Positions 16,478 to 26,679 of a stretch of 64,000 bases of DNA are shown piece after piece (positions within the stretch are counted from its first letter, which is position 1; each line of letters opens with the position of its first letter). The stretch is from NCBI RefSeq assembly GCF_040678635.1, contig NZ_JBFATZ010000006.1, forward strand, positions 434,001 through 498,000. The letters are read 5' to 3'. The position numbers and the translations under genes were made by a program. The DNA comes from Thermopolyspora sp040678635 (GTDB lineage: Bacteria > Actinomycetota > Actinomycetes > Streptosporangiales > Streptosporangiaceae). The notes below the pieces were generated by a model, which ran no database searches, was not told where the DNA came from, and saw only the letters and a program-made list of their open reading frames with translations.

Positions 16478-17299
16478 TACCAAGGACAGGCCAGGACAGA
16501 TGACCCGGGCAAGGAACCGGGGCGCACGGGCCACGCCGATGTCGGCGTGATCACGATCCTCAGCGAGGAGGCGAGGGCCGTACGCGAGGTCCTCGACCTG
16601 CACCGGGTCCATGCCGGCACTCTGACGTTCTTCGAGGGCACCGTCGAGGAAGGTGGCGTGACCACCCGGGTCGCCTCATTTCAGGCGTTGTCGATGGGAC
16701 AGCGTTCGCCCGTCGTCGCCTTTGACTATCTGCGTCGGCACTACAACCCCAGCATCATCGCGCTGACCGGAATCGGGGGCGGCATCGGCACGGACATCGC
16801 GATCGGCGACGTAGTCATCACCACCCGGGTGGTCTATTACGACCTGCGGAAGGAGACACCTCGCGGACGGCTGCGCAGAGGCGAGGAGCGTGAATCCCCG
16901 GCGATGGTCGGGCACGCCGTCAACTCCTTCTTTACCGATCACGGCGAGCCGTCCGCGTTCCGGGCCCTCGACGGCCACAGTGCCGCCCACGACTTCCGGG
17001 TGCACAGAGGGCTCATCGGATCGGGAGACGCGGTGATCGCCGACGCGAAGTCGGAGATCGTCCGATATCTCAAGGCCTACAACGAGAAGACTCTCGGAGT
17101 GGAAATGGAGGCCGGCGGCCTCACCCAGGCGTTCCACGAGCAGGACGGCCCCCATCAGGTCCGCGGCTGGGTCGTCGTTCGCGGCATCTCCGACGACGCC
17201 AGCCAGAACAAGGGCTATGACCACCACGACCTGGCGGCCCGGCACGCGGCCACCATCCTGCGCGCTCTGCTTCCCTACCTGCCGATTCCCAGAAGCTGA
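16388..17299 (+). CDS. PNP-family nucleosidase effector with N-terminal signalling motif
   Basis: A 303-residue protein. Residues 1-30 form a Gly/Asn/Val-rich motif (core QSAVGP at 18-23), followed by a linker to about 48. The rest is a nucleoside phosphorylase/MTA-SAH nucleosidase fold: VGVITILSEEARAV near 52, ALTGIGGGIGTDIAIGDVV near 125, GVEMEAGG near 237 and RGISDDAS near 265. The substrate-binding Glu and the catalytic Asp region are therefore retained and the enzyme should cleave an N-glycosidic bond. PNP-type domains are known effectors in anti-phage systems, some of which destroy ATP; the substrate here is unknown. ATG overlaps the previous stop, with GGGAGG at 16376-16381. Confidence 0.85.
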   Translation: MNGNSGIANHGGTVNVSQSAVGPGATVNVGYQGQARTDDPGKEPGRTGHADVGVITILSEEARAVREVLDLHRVHAGTLTFFEGTVEEGGVTTRVASFQALSMGQRSPVVAFDYLRRHYNPSIIALTGIGGGIGTDIAIGDVVITTRVVYYDLRKETPRGRLRRGEERESPAMVGHAVNSFFTDHGEPSAFRALDGHSAAHDFRVHRGLIGSGDAVIADAKSEIVRYLKAYNEKTLGVEMEAGGLTQAFHEQDGPHQVRGWVVVRGISDDASQNKGYDHHDLAARHAATILRALLPYLPIPRS

Positions 17300-17334
17300 G
17301 CTGCTCGCCCTCGCGGCTCGCAGAAGGAGACAGG

Positions 17335-17988
17335 ATGGACGAGATCCTGCTCGGCGTGGTGAGCTCCATCCTGGCCAGCGCGCTGGCCGTGGCCGGAAGC
17401 TGGGTGTTCTCCACACACATCCGCCGCTGGCCCTTGGCGCTCCTTTCCCGGCTCACCGGCCTCGGCATCCGCCGTGTTCTTCCTCACCAGCACATGGCCG
17501 CGCCGCATCTGGCGGCCGACCTGGCTCGTGCCCGATGGGTCCGAGTGCTCGCGGGGCGCGGCAACGAACTGACCCGCGACGGCTTTGCGCCCGTATGGGA
17601 CGCCGCTGACGGTCGGCTGGAGTCGATTCAGGTTCTGCTTCCCGACGCCGATCTCGGGCCCGGCTCCTGGTTGTCCCGGCGTGAGGCGGAGATGAGCCGC
17701 GTGGATCCGGGTTTCTCTCCCGGTCTGCTCAGCCAACAGGTGCGCATCAACGCAGCGTACATACGGCAGGTAGCGCGATGTCGGGAGAACATCTCGTTGC
17801 GGTTTTACGACCTTCCCAACCTCCATCGGGTCATCCTCACCGACGACGTCGCCTACCTCACCATGTATCGGCAGGACGAACACGGGCGGCGATCTCCATG
17901 CCTGATCGCCCACCGCCCGGGCCTGATGTACGACTACGCGCACCTGCTGTTCAGCACGGCGTGGAATCACAGTCGCCCGGCCGAATGA
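17335..17988 (+). CDS. Membrane-anchored degenerate phospholipase-D-like protein
   Basis: A 217-residue protein. Residues 3-25 are one hydrophobic segment, then a basic stretch. The rest (about 64-210) resembles the DUF5919-type phospholipase-D-like fold: WVRVLAGRG, an IQVLLPDAD strand, an ISLRFYDLP strand, then HRVILTDD (164-171) where the HKD motif keeps His164 and Asp171 but has Val at the lysine. Catalysis is therefore doubtful and a ligand-sensing or membrane-linked role is more likely. AAGGAG at 17324-17329 precedes ATG 17335; the gap to the nucleosidase gene is 35 bases, so it is the third member of that operon. The family assignment is from pattern only. Confidence 0.65.
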   Translation: MDEILLGVVSSILASALAVAGSWVFSTHIRRWPLALLSRLTGLGIRRVLPHQHMAAPHLAADLARARWVRVLAGRGNELTRDGFAPVWDAADGRLESIQVLLPDADLGPGSWLSRREAEMSRVDPGFSPGLLSQQVRINAAYIRQVARCRENISLRFYDLPNLHRVILTDDVAYLTMYRQDEHGRRSPCLIAHRPGLMYDYAHLLFSTAWNHSRPAE

Positions 17989-18049
17989 TCTGAGTCGGCG
18001 ACATCGCCGTGATACAGCGCACCGATCATCGACCGCTGTACGCCCTTGG

Positions 18050-19072
18050 CTACCGGTTGACGAGGGGGCCGGAGCCGGTGGAGCCGCGGACGACGAGTTC
18101 GCACTGGAAGACGAGTTCGATGTTGCGGGAGGGGATGCCGTTGATTTCCTCCAGGAGGGAGGCGACGGCGGCCTGGGCCATGGCGGCGATGGGCTTGCGG
18201 ACGGTGGTGAGCGGGGGGTCGGTGAAGGGGATGAGGGGGGAGTCGTCGTAGCCGACGACGGAGACGTCGCCGGGGACGGAGAGGTCGCGCTGGCGGGCGG
18301 CGCGGATGGCGCCGAGGGCCATCAGGTCGCTGGCGCAGACGATGCCGGTGCAGCCGCGGTCGAGGAGGACCTGGGCGGCGGCCTGGCCGCCCTCGACGGT
18401 GAACAGGGAGTCCTGGATGAGGTCATCGCAGTCGGTGATGCCGAGGAGCTGGGACATCGCTTGGCGGAAGCCCTCCATTTTGCGGATGACGGGGACGAAG
18501 CGGCGCTGGCCGACGGCGAGGCCGATGCGCTCGTGGCCGAGGTCGACCAGGTGTTGTACGGCGAGGCGGGCGGCGTGGCGGTCGTCGGGGGAGACGAACG
18601 GGGCCTTGATCGTCTCGTTGTAGCCGTCGATGAGGACGATGGGCAGGCCGCGGTCGGTGAGGCGCATGTAGCGGTCGACGCGGGCGGTGGTGGAGGCGTG
18701 CAGGCCGGAGACGAACAGGATGCCGGTGACGCCGCGCTCCAGCAGCAGCTCGGTGAAGTCGTCCTCCTGCATGCCGCCGGGGGACTGGGTGCACAGCACG
18801 GGCGTGTAGCCGTGCTGGGTGAGCGCCCGCTCGATCGCCTGGGCGAACGCCGGGAAGATGGGGTTGTCCAGCTCGGGGGTGACCAGGCCGATGAGGCCGT
18901 TGCTGCGCTGGCGCAGGCGCTGCGGGCGCTCGTAGCCCATCAGGTCGAGGGCGGTGAGGACGGCCTGGCGGGTCGCCGCGGACACGCCCGCCTTGCCGTT
19001 GAGCACGCGGCTCACGGTGGCCTCGCTGACCCCGGCCTGGGCTGCGATGTCGGCTAGACGGGCGTTGGTCAC
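18050..19072 (-). CDS. malR: MalR, LacI-family maltose operon repressor
   Basis: A 340-residue LacI/GalR regulator. The N-terminal helix-turn-helix reads ARLADIAAQAGVSEATVSRVL, and the sugar-binding core shows GLIGLVTPELDNPIFPA, FVSPDD, CASDLMALGAIRAARQ and VVGYDDSPLIPFTDPPLTTVRKP, all as in Streptomyces MalR. GTG 19072 is chosen because the MalR start (MTxARLADIAAQ) aligns there; a TTG at 19090 would overlap the aglA stop. It lies 10 bases after aglA on the same strand, the last gene of the malEFG-aglA unit, whereas in Streptomyces malR is upstream of malE. It should release malE and other operators when maltodextrin is present. Confidence 0.93.
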   Translation of the reverse strand: MTNARLADIAAQAGVSEATVSRVLNGKAGVSAATRQAVLTALDLMGYERPQRLRQRSNGLIGLVTPELDNPIFPAFAQAIERALTQHGYTPVLCTQSPGGMQEDDFTELLLERGVTGILFVSGLHASTTARVDRYMRLTDRGLPIVLIDGYNETIKAPFVSPDDRHAARLAVQHLVDLGHERIGLAVGQRRFVPVIRKMEGFRQAMSQLLGITDCDDLIQDSLFTVEGGQAAAQVLLDRGCTGIVCASDLMALGAIRAARQRDLSVPGDVSVVGYDDSPLIPFTDPPLTTVRKPIAAMAQAAVASLLEEINGIPSRNIELVFQCELVVRGSTGSGPLVNR

Positions 19073-19082
19073 GGTGGCTACT

Positions 19083-20705
<1,623 letters not shown>

Positions 20706-20830
20706 ATTCGTCCCCCGATTACTCAGATACCAGACTTTGTTAGCACGTCCTGGGAGGTTACCGGCCGGATCAACACGGGTCGCCGCCTTTTCCGGCCGGT
20801 GCCGCCGTCCGGCCCGCGTCATGACCCGCG

Positions 20831-21748
20831 TCATGATTTGGTCGCGCCGGCGGTGAGGCCGGTGACCAGGTGACGCTGCACCAAGAGGAAGACGATGGCG
20901 GCCGGGACCGCGATCAGCACCGAGGAGGCGGTGAGCAGCCCCCACTCGGCCTTGTGCTGGCCGACGAACTGGGCCAGCCCGACGGCCAGAGTGTACTTGT
21001 CGTCGCCGGTCATGAAGGCCGTCGCGTACGCCACCTCGGCCCAGGCGGTGAGGAAGGAGTAGAACGCGGCGACGGCGAGGCCCGGCTTCGACAGCGGCAG
21101 GATGAGCCGCCAGAAGGTGCCGAACGGGGTGAGCCCGTCCACCCGCCCCGCCTCGTCGATGGAGACCGGCACCGTGTCGAAGTAGCCCTTCAGCATCCAG
21201 GCGCAGAACGGCACGGCGGAGGTGAGGTAGGCGATGACGAGCCCGGGAAGCTGGTTGATCAGCCCGAGGCCGGCCATCAGGTTGTAGATCGGCACGATCA
21301 GGATCGCCACCGGGAACATCTGCGTGATCAGCAGCATCCACATGATCGACCGGAAGCCGGGGAAGCGGAAGCGGCTGATCGCGTAGCCGGTGCCCGCGGA
21401 GATGATCACGCTGATCACGGTGGTGAGCGCCGACACGATCAGCGAGTTGGCGAGCCAGCGCAGGAAGCCGGTCTCCCCCAGCACCTGGGCGTAGTTCGCC
21501 GGCGTCGGGCTGTTGAACAGTTCGACGGTGCTCGACTGCCAGGCGTCCCTCGGCTTGATCGAGGTGAGGATCAGCCAGGCGATCGGGAACACCGAGACCA
21601 GGCAGGCGGCGATCAGGGTGAGGTGCAGCGCCGCCGACGCGAGCGGCCCGCGTGAGGAACGGCCGCGCGGACGGCGTGCCCGGGTCGGGGCACCCGAGGC
21701 CGGGGTCGAGGTCGGGGTCGGGGGTACGGCCGGGTTCGCGGTCGTCAT
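20831..21748 (-). CDS. malG: Maltose ABC transporter permease MalG
   Basis: A 305-residue inner-membrane permease with six predicted spans after a Pro/Thr/Arg-rich cytoplasmic N-terminus of about 35 residues. The EAA loop that contacts the ATPase is visible as DEAGRVDGLTPFGTFW near 210-225. The start codon shares one base with the malF stop (TGATG). It pairs with MalF; the ATPase is not in the operon and is probably the MsiK-like protein at 24489. Confidence 0.93.
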   Translation of the reverse strand: MTTANPAVPPTPTSTPASGAPTRARRPRGRSSRGPLASAALHLTLIAACLVSVFPIAWLILTSIKPRDAWQSSTVELFNSPTPANYAQVLGETGFLRWLANSLIVSALTTVISVIISAGTGYAISRFRFPGFRSIMWMLLITQMFPVAILIVPIYNLMAGLGLINQLPGLVIAYLTSAVPFCAWMLKGYFDTVPVSIDEAGRVDGLTPFGTFWRLILPLSKPGLAVAAFYSFLTAWAEVAYATAFMTGDDKYTLAVGLAQFVGQHKAEWGLLTASSVLIAVPAAIVFLLVQRHLVTGLTAGATKS

Positions 21749-22752
21749 CACCACACCTCCCCCTGCCGGCGCAGCGCCCGGCGGTAGACGACGGCCATCA
21801 CGACGAGCAGGGCGAGGATCACCACGCCCCAGGCGGCCGAGCCGGAGTAGTTCCGGATGCCCTCGAACGCCTGCCGGTAGGCGTACGTGACCATGATCTC
21901 GGTGGAGCCGGCGGGCCCGCCCCGGGTGAGCAGGAAGATCACCGGGAACTGGTTGAAGGTCCAGATCGTGCCGAGCAGGATCACCGTGCTCGACACCGGC
22001 CGCAGCCCGGGCAGCGTGATGTTGCGGAAGCGCTGCCACGGCGACGCCCCGTCCACCTCGGCGGCCTCGTGCAGCTCGCGCGGGATCGCCTGCAGGCCGC
22101 CGAGCAGGGCGAGCATCATGAACGGCACGCCCAGCCAGACGTTCACCGCGATCACCGACACCTTCGCCCAGAACGGGTCGTCGAGCCAGCTCACGCCGGG
22201 CAGCCCGACGGCCCGCAGCATGGCGTTGAGCACGCCGAACTCGCCGTTGAACAGGTAGCGCCAGATGAACGCCGACACGAAGGCGGGCACCGCCCACGGC
22301 AGCACGAGCAGCACCCGGTAGAACGAGCGCAGCCGCATCGGCCGGTTGAGCAGCATCGCCAGGCCGAGCCCGAGTCCGTAGTGCAGCGCCACGCAGGCGA
22401 CCGTCCACACGGTCGTCCAGGCGAGCCGGGACAGGAACTCCGCCGAGCCGAGGATCTCGGCGTAGTTGCGCAGGCCCACGAACTCGTACGTGGACGGGAT
22501 CACGTTCATCCCGATCGTGCGGCCCATGTTCGCCTCGGTCGCGTCGGTCAGCGACAGGTAGACGCCGCGGGCCAGCGGGTACCCGACGAGCACCGCGGTG
22601 ACGATGACGACCGGGGCGCACATCGCCCAGGCGTACCAGTGGGTGGCAAGCGAGCGCCGCAGCCGGCCCGGCGGCCGGTGGCCGCGTGCCCGGCCGCGAC
22701 CGCGGGCGACGTCGCCGCCCGCGGTCGCGCCCTCGACCAGGTTCGCCGTCAT
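21748..22752 (-). CDS. malF: Maltose ABC transporter permease MalF
   Basis: A 334-residue permease with an Arg/Gly-rich N-terminus and about six to seven membrane spans. The EAA loop HEAAEVDGASPWQRF lies near 225-240. It starts three bases after the malE stop and overlaps malG by one base, so the transporter genes are translated as a unit. It lacks the large periplasmic insert of E. coli MalF, as usual for Gram-positive sugar importers. Confidence 0.93.
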   Translation of the reverse strand: MTANLVEGATAGGDVARGRGRARGHRPPGRLRRSLATHWYAWAMCAPVVIVTAVLVGYPLARGVYLSLTDATEANMGRTIGMNVIPSTYEFVGLRNYAEILGSAEFLSRLAWTTVWTVACVALHYGLGLGLAMLLNRPMRLRSFYRVLLVLPWAVPAFVSAFIWRYLFNGEFGVLNAMLRAVGLPGVSWLDDPFWAKVSVIAVNVWLGVPFMMLALLGGLQAIPRELHEAAEVDGASPWQRFRNITLPGLRPVSSTVILLGTIWTFNQFPVIFLLTRGGPAGSTEIMVTYAYRQAFEGIRNYSGSAAWGVVILALLVVMAVVYRRALRRQGEVW

Positions 22753-22755
22753 CGG

Positions 22756-24051
22756 CTAGAGGCTCCAGCCCTTGAGCAGGCCCTGGTACGCCTTGGCGGT
22801 GTCCTGCGCGACCTGCTCGGCCGTGGCCTCGCCGCCGGCGAGCTTCTGGTAGCGCTCAAGCAGCGGCTGGAACAGCTGGCCGCCCTCGGGGATCCAGGGC
22901 CGGTCCACGGCCTTGTCCATCGGCGCCTTCCACTTGCCGATCATGTCGTTGGACTTGGCGTCGGGCAGGTCGTAGGCGGAGGCGCGGGCGGGCAGCAGGC
23001 CGAGCTTGCCGGCGATCTTCGCCTGGCTCTCGGCGGAGGCCATGAACTGGACGAACAGGTACGAGGCGGCAAGGTTCTGCGATCCGGCGTAGACGGCGTA
23101 GTCGTGGCCGCCGGTGGGGGCGCCGGCCTTCACCGAGCCGGCCGGGACGGGCGCGATGCCGAAGTTGTCCGGGTCGTCCTTGAAGACCTTGCCGCCGAGG
23201 TTGTCGGTGTTCGACCACGGACCGTTGAAGATCATCGCCGCCTTGCCCTCCTTGAAGGCGGTCTCGGCGTTGGTGTAGCTGTCCTGGATCGCGGGCTTGG
23301 CGGCGGCGCCGGAGGTGATCAGGTCTTCGACGATCTTGACGCCGGCGATGCTCTGCGGCGAGCCCACGGTGATCTTCTTGGTGGCGACGTCGAGCAGGTC
23401 GCCGCCCTCGCCGTAGATGAACGGCAGCAGGAAGTAGGCGTCCACGTTCAGCGCCAGGCCCTCGGCGTCGGTCTTCTCCTTGACGTCGAGCGCGACCTGC
23501 TTGAGCTCGGCGAACGTGGCCGGAGGCCGGTCGTGGCCCGCCTCCTTGAGCAGCTTGACGTTGTAGAGCAGGCCGAGGGTGTCGGTGACCTGCGGGACGG
23601 CGTAGGTCTTGCCGTTGTACCTGCCGCTGGCGGCCGGCGCGGGCAGGAAGTCCTCGGGCTTGTCCAGGGCGGGGGTGCCGTCCAGCGGGGCGAGGTAGCC
23701 CAGCGAGGCGAACTCGGCGACCCAGCCGACCTCGGTGCGCAGCACGTCGGGGGCGCCGGAGCCGGCCTGCGCGGCGGTCTTGAACTTGTTCTGCGCGTCG
23801 GCGAACGGCACGTTGACGTAGTTGACCTTTATCTTGGGGTACTTCGCCTGGAAGTCGGCGATCAGTTCCTTGAAGGCCGGGGCCTCGGTGGTCGCGTCGG
23901 AGGTGTCCCACCAGGTCACGGTGCCGGAGACGGAGGCGGGATCGGACGCCGCGGGCGCGGCCGCACCGCCCGTGCCCTGGCCGCCGCCACAGGCGGAGAT
24001 CGCCAGTGCGAGCGCGGCGGCTGCCGCCGCGGCTGTTAACACTCGCCGCAT
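22756..24051 (-). CDS. malE: Maltose-binding lipoprotein MalE
   Basis: A 431-residue extracytoplasmic solute-binding protein. The signal peptide ends in a lipobox (LAISAC, cysteine at about residue 21), so it is lipid-anchored. The mature part is a family 1 sugar-binding protein: VTWWDTSD at the start, GTPALD, NVKLLKEAG and GGHDYAVYAGSQN. The ATG has AGGAG close upstream (GAGGAGTGGAC before the start). It is the first gene of the operon; a LacI-type palindrome lies about 120 bases upstream. Maltose or maltodextrin is the inferred ligand from the MalFG-AglA-MalR context. Confidence 0.93.
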   Translation of the reverse strand: MRRVLTAAAAAAALALAISACGGGQGTGGAAAPAASDPASVSGTVTWWDTSDATTEAPAFKELIADFQAKYPKIKVNYVNVPFADAQNKFKTAAQAGSGAPDVLRTEVGWVAEFASLGYLAPLDGTPALDKPEDFLPAPAASGRYNGKTYAVPQVTDTLGLLYNVKLLKEAGHDRPPATFAELKQVALDVKEKTDAEGLALNVDAYFLLPFIYGEGGDLLDVATKKITVGSPQSIAGVKIVEDLITSGAAAKPAIQDSYTNAETAFKEGKAAMIFNGPWSNTDNLGGKVFKDDPDNFGIAPVPAGSVKAGAPTGGHDYAVYAGSQNLAASYLFVQFMASAESQAKIAGKLGLLPARASAYDLPDAKSNDMIGKWKAPMDKAVDRPWIPEGGQLFQPLLERYQKLAGGEATAEQVAQDTAKAYQGLLKGWSL

Positions 24052-24488
24052 GATGTCCACTCCTCGTCGTTGATCGTTCTGAGTCGTTCGGTCGTGGCCC
24101 ACGGCATCGCTCGCGCACCGAACCGGGGTAGGCGGAACGTAACAGGGATGTGAACCGTATGAAAGACCTTGCGAAAACTTTCTGCAAAGTCGTGACCTTC
24201 CCTGCAACCAAGGGAGTCGGCCACGGTCGCGACGGGCTCGTCACGGCACCCGCGCATCGCCTCTGCATGTGGCGTTCCACGAGGAACATTCACCTGTAAG
24301 AGGCATGTATCCAGGAGATGAGCGTTTTCTTACGGCATGTATGGACAAAGCCGCCTGAGACGCGATGTACTACCTCATCAACCACGTGCATCGCCGTTTC
24401 GAGTACGTGTGCTCGGCGGGCAAGCAGAGTCCACCCCCGGCACCCGCCGGCCCGCGGGCGAGGAGAGAGCCATGAGCGGGGAGACAGC
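24052..24488. other. Divergent malE/msiK control region
   Basis: This 437-base stretch contains the malE promoter side and MalR-like palindrome. A 36-codon reading frame at 24365-24475 (starts MYYLINHVHRRF) ends in an ATGA overlap with a 6-codon frame whose stop overlaps the MsiK start. It lacks a clear ribosome site and I do not recognise it; it might be a leader peptide. Confidence 0.4.
24168..24191. promoter_or_regulatory. Candidate MalR operator upstream of malE
   Basis: An imperfect palindrome: CTTGCGAAA at 24168-24176 faces TTTCTGCAAAGTC at 24179-24191. A further CTGCAA lies at 24201-24206. The half-site TTTCWGCAARGTC recurs upstream of the amylase-pullulanase at 28139-28151, supporting MalR binding at both. 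Confidence 0.6.
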
Positions 24489-25763
24489 ATGAGCACCGTC
24501 GTCCTCGACAACGTCAGCAAGGTGTACCCGGGCGGGTACCTCGCGGTCGATCGACTCAGCCTGAAGGCCGGCGAGGGCGAACTACTGGTCCTGCTCGGCC
24601 CCTCCGGCTGCGGCAAGTCCACCCTGCTGCGCATGATCGCCGGCCTGGAGGACATCACCAGCGGCGAGCTGTGGCTCAACGGCGAGTACGCCAACCACCT
24701 CGCCCCCCGCGACCGGGACGTGGCGATGGTGTTCCAGAACGGCGCCCTCTACCCGCACCGCACCGTGCGCGGCAACATCTCCTTCCCGCTGGAGATCGCC
24801 AAGGCCGACCCGGGGTACGTCAAGGAGCGCGTGGTGGAGCTGTCCCGCGCGCTGCACATCGACGAGATGCTCGACCGGCGGCCCGGCACGCTCTCCGGCG
24901 GCCAGCGCCAGCGGGTCGCCATGGGCAGGGCGATCGTGCGCCAGCCCTCGCTGTTCCTGATGGACGAGCCGCTGTCGAACCTCGACGCCGGCATGCGCAC
25001 CGAGCTGCGGATGGAGATCTCCTCCCTGGTCCGGGCCCTCGGCGTGACCACCGTGTACGTCACCCACGACCAGGTCGAGGCGCTGGCGCTCGCCGATCGC
25101 ATCGCCATCCTCAACCGGGGCGTGCTGCAGGACGTCGGCACGCCCGGCCAGATCTACAACGACCCGGCGACCGCGTTCGTGGCCTCGTTCCTCAGTTCCC
25201 AGCAGCTCAACCTGCTGGAGGCGGTGGTGCGGACGCCGCAGAACCAGTACATCCTGCTCGACTTCGGCCTCCACCAGATCATCATGCCGTGGACCGATCC
25301 CCGGGCGTACGCGGTCTCCCGGCACGTCGGGAACTCGATCATCGTGGGCATCCGCCCCGACGGGCTCGCCCCGCTGCCCCCGGGCGTCGACCAGGGCCCC
25401 TGCCTCGCCGGGCGGGTACGCACGCTGGAGTACCACGGCCACGAGTGGCTCGCCTACCTGGAGGCCGGGCTGCCCGCCGTGCCCGTGCCGGAGCCGCCCG
25501 ACCGGCGACGGCACGGCGACGGCGCGGCGAACGGCGGCTCCAGGGCGAAGGCGCTCGTGCGCAGGCTGCTGTCGGGCACGCACGAGGAGCCCGACCCGCC
25601 GCCGGTGAACGCCAGCGGCTCGCACCGCCGCGCCGACCTCATCGTCCGGCTCGGCTCCCGGCCGGTCTGGCGCGCCGGGGAGCACGCCCGCGTCTCGGTG
25701 GACCTCGCCAAGATGCTGCTGTTCACGCCGGACGGCGCGCGCATCGACCCGCCGCGCCGCTGA
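24489..25763 (+). CDS. MsiK/UgpC-type sugar ABC transporter ATPase
   Basis: A 424-residue ATPase of the MalK/MsiK/UgpC type that energises carbohydrate importers. It has Walker A GPSGCGKST near residue 38, the Q-loop FQNGALYPH, the signature LSGGQRQR and Walker B LFLMDEP with THDQ. The C-terminal TOBE region begins near 240. It contains an unusual Pro/Arg/Gly-rich insertion (about residues 335-380) that makes it about 45 residues longer than typical MsiK proteins. ATG 24489 is preceded by a GGGGAG-rich stretch. It diverges from malE, and because malEFG lacks an ATPase it probably serves MalEFG, perhaps with other importers as MsiK does in Streptomyces. Confidence 0.88.
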   Translation: MSTVVLDNVSKVYPGGYLAVDRLSLKAGEGELLVLLGPSGCGKSTLLRMIAGLEDITSGELWLNGEYANHLAPRDRDVAMVFQNGALYPHRTVRGNISFPLEIAKADPGYVKERVVELSRALHIDEMLDRRPGTLSGGQRQRVAMGRAIVRQPSLFLMDEPLSNLDAGMRTELRMEISSLVRALGVTTVYVTHDQVEALALADRIAILNRGVLQDVGTPGQIYNDPATAFVASFLSSQQLNLLEAVVRTPQNQYILLDFGLHQIIMPWTDPRAYAVSRHVGNSIIVGIRPDGLAPLPPGVDQGPCLAGRVRTLEYHGHEWLAYLEAGLPAVPVPEPPDRRRHGDGAANGGSRAKALVRRLLSGTHEEPDPPPVNASGSHRRADLIVRLGSRPVWRAGEHARVSVDLAKMLLFTPDGARIDPPRR

Positions 25764-25824
25764 ACCCTGCGCCTTGAGCCCTCACACCTTGGCCTCGCGC
25801 CGTGGGCCCGCACGCCGTGGGCCC

Positions 25825-26460
25825 TCACGCTTGGGCGATGGTACGGCTCGCCGCCGGGCGGGCCAGCAGGGAGACGATCTCGACCAGCCGTACGACGCGG
25901 TCCAGCTCGACGCGGTGGAAGGCCGGGCCCTGGGACCGTGCCACAATCAGATGCAGGGCCGCCTCGGCGACGGGCACCGCGATCATGTGCACGGAGCCCT
26001 CGCTGATCGCCGTCGGCCGCATCGGGGGCAGGTCCTCAAGCACGAGATTCTCCGGCGCGGCCCAGCTCGCGTGCGCCGTCTCCCCCGAGACCGCGTCCAC
26101 GGCCGCCGCCCACTCGGCGCTCACCAGGTCGGGCATCGCGTCCACGAACGTCACGAACGCCCGCTCCGGGTCCGCCGCCACGTGGCCGAGCAGGTCGTAC
26201 TCGGGGTTGGCCCCGGGCGACTCCCTGGTCGGCCAGGCGCCCTCGACGCGTGCGCCCGGCACCACGCTCACCCGCTCACGCAGTTCCTCCACCCCAAGCG
26301 TGCCGGACCAGGAGACCGTGAAGTCGTCGATGGCGCGGCCCGCCTCACGCTCCAGAACCGTCACCTGGAGGATGTCCGCGCCCAGGACCCCGAACGCCCG
26401 GGCGACCTGCCCCAGCACCCCCGGCCGGTCCGGCAGGGACACCCGGAACCGCAGCAACAT
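25825..26460 (-). CDS. ACT-domain regulatory protein
   Basis: A 211-residue protein. Residues 1-70 form an ACT domain (FRVSLPDRPGVLGQVARAFGVLGADILQVTVLE), the amino-acid-sensing module of many metabolic regulators. The second half (about 100-211) shows an MIAVPVAEAALHLIVARSQGPAF strand pattern and may be a GAF-like or second sensory domain. The start is set by GGGAGG eight bases upstream of ATG 26460; another ATG six bases further up has too little spacing. No enzyme domain is attached and no amino-acid pathway gene is adjacent, so its target is unknown. Confidence 0.75.
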   Translation of the reverse strand: MLLRFRVSLPDRPGVLGQVARAFGVLGADILQVTVLEREAGRAIDDFTVSWSGTLGVEELRERVSVVPGARVEGAWPTRESPGANPEYDLLGHVAADPERAFVTFVDAMPDLVSAEWAAAVDAVSGETAHASWAAPENLVLEDLPPMRPTAISEGSVHMIAVPVAEAALHLIVARSQGPAFHRVELDRVVRLVEIVSLLARPAASRTIAQA

Positions 26461-26679
26461 CCCCATCACCTCCCAACGACACAGAAGCCTGGCGTATACA
26501 CATTTCAGGTTTGTGCCAGCTCCATGTCTGGAATATGTCACCGACAAGATCGGGGTCGACTGTTAGGCCGTATTCTGCACGAAGTTTGACCGCCGCGTTT
26601 GGCCAACGCGCTTGACCATCGCGTTTGCCCATCGCGTTCGCCCGGCGCTGGACCGGCGTGCTTGGCCGCCGGTGTCCGG

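Noticed and set aside
20706..21341. N-terminal extension of the alpha-glucosidase frame
   Set aside because: It runs antisense-frame through malG; the GH13 domain begins right after ATG 20705, which has a good ribosome site.
24365..24475. 36-codon ORF before the MsiK-like gene
   Set aside because: No convincing ribosome site or recognised family; mentioned only as a possible leader within the control region.
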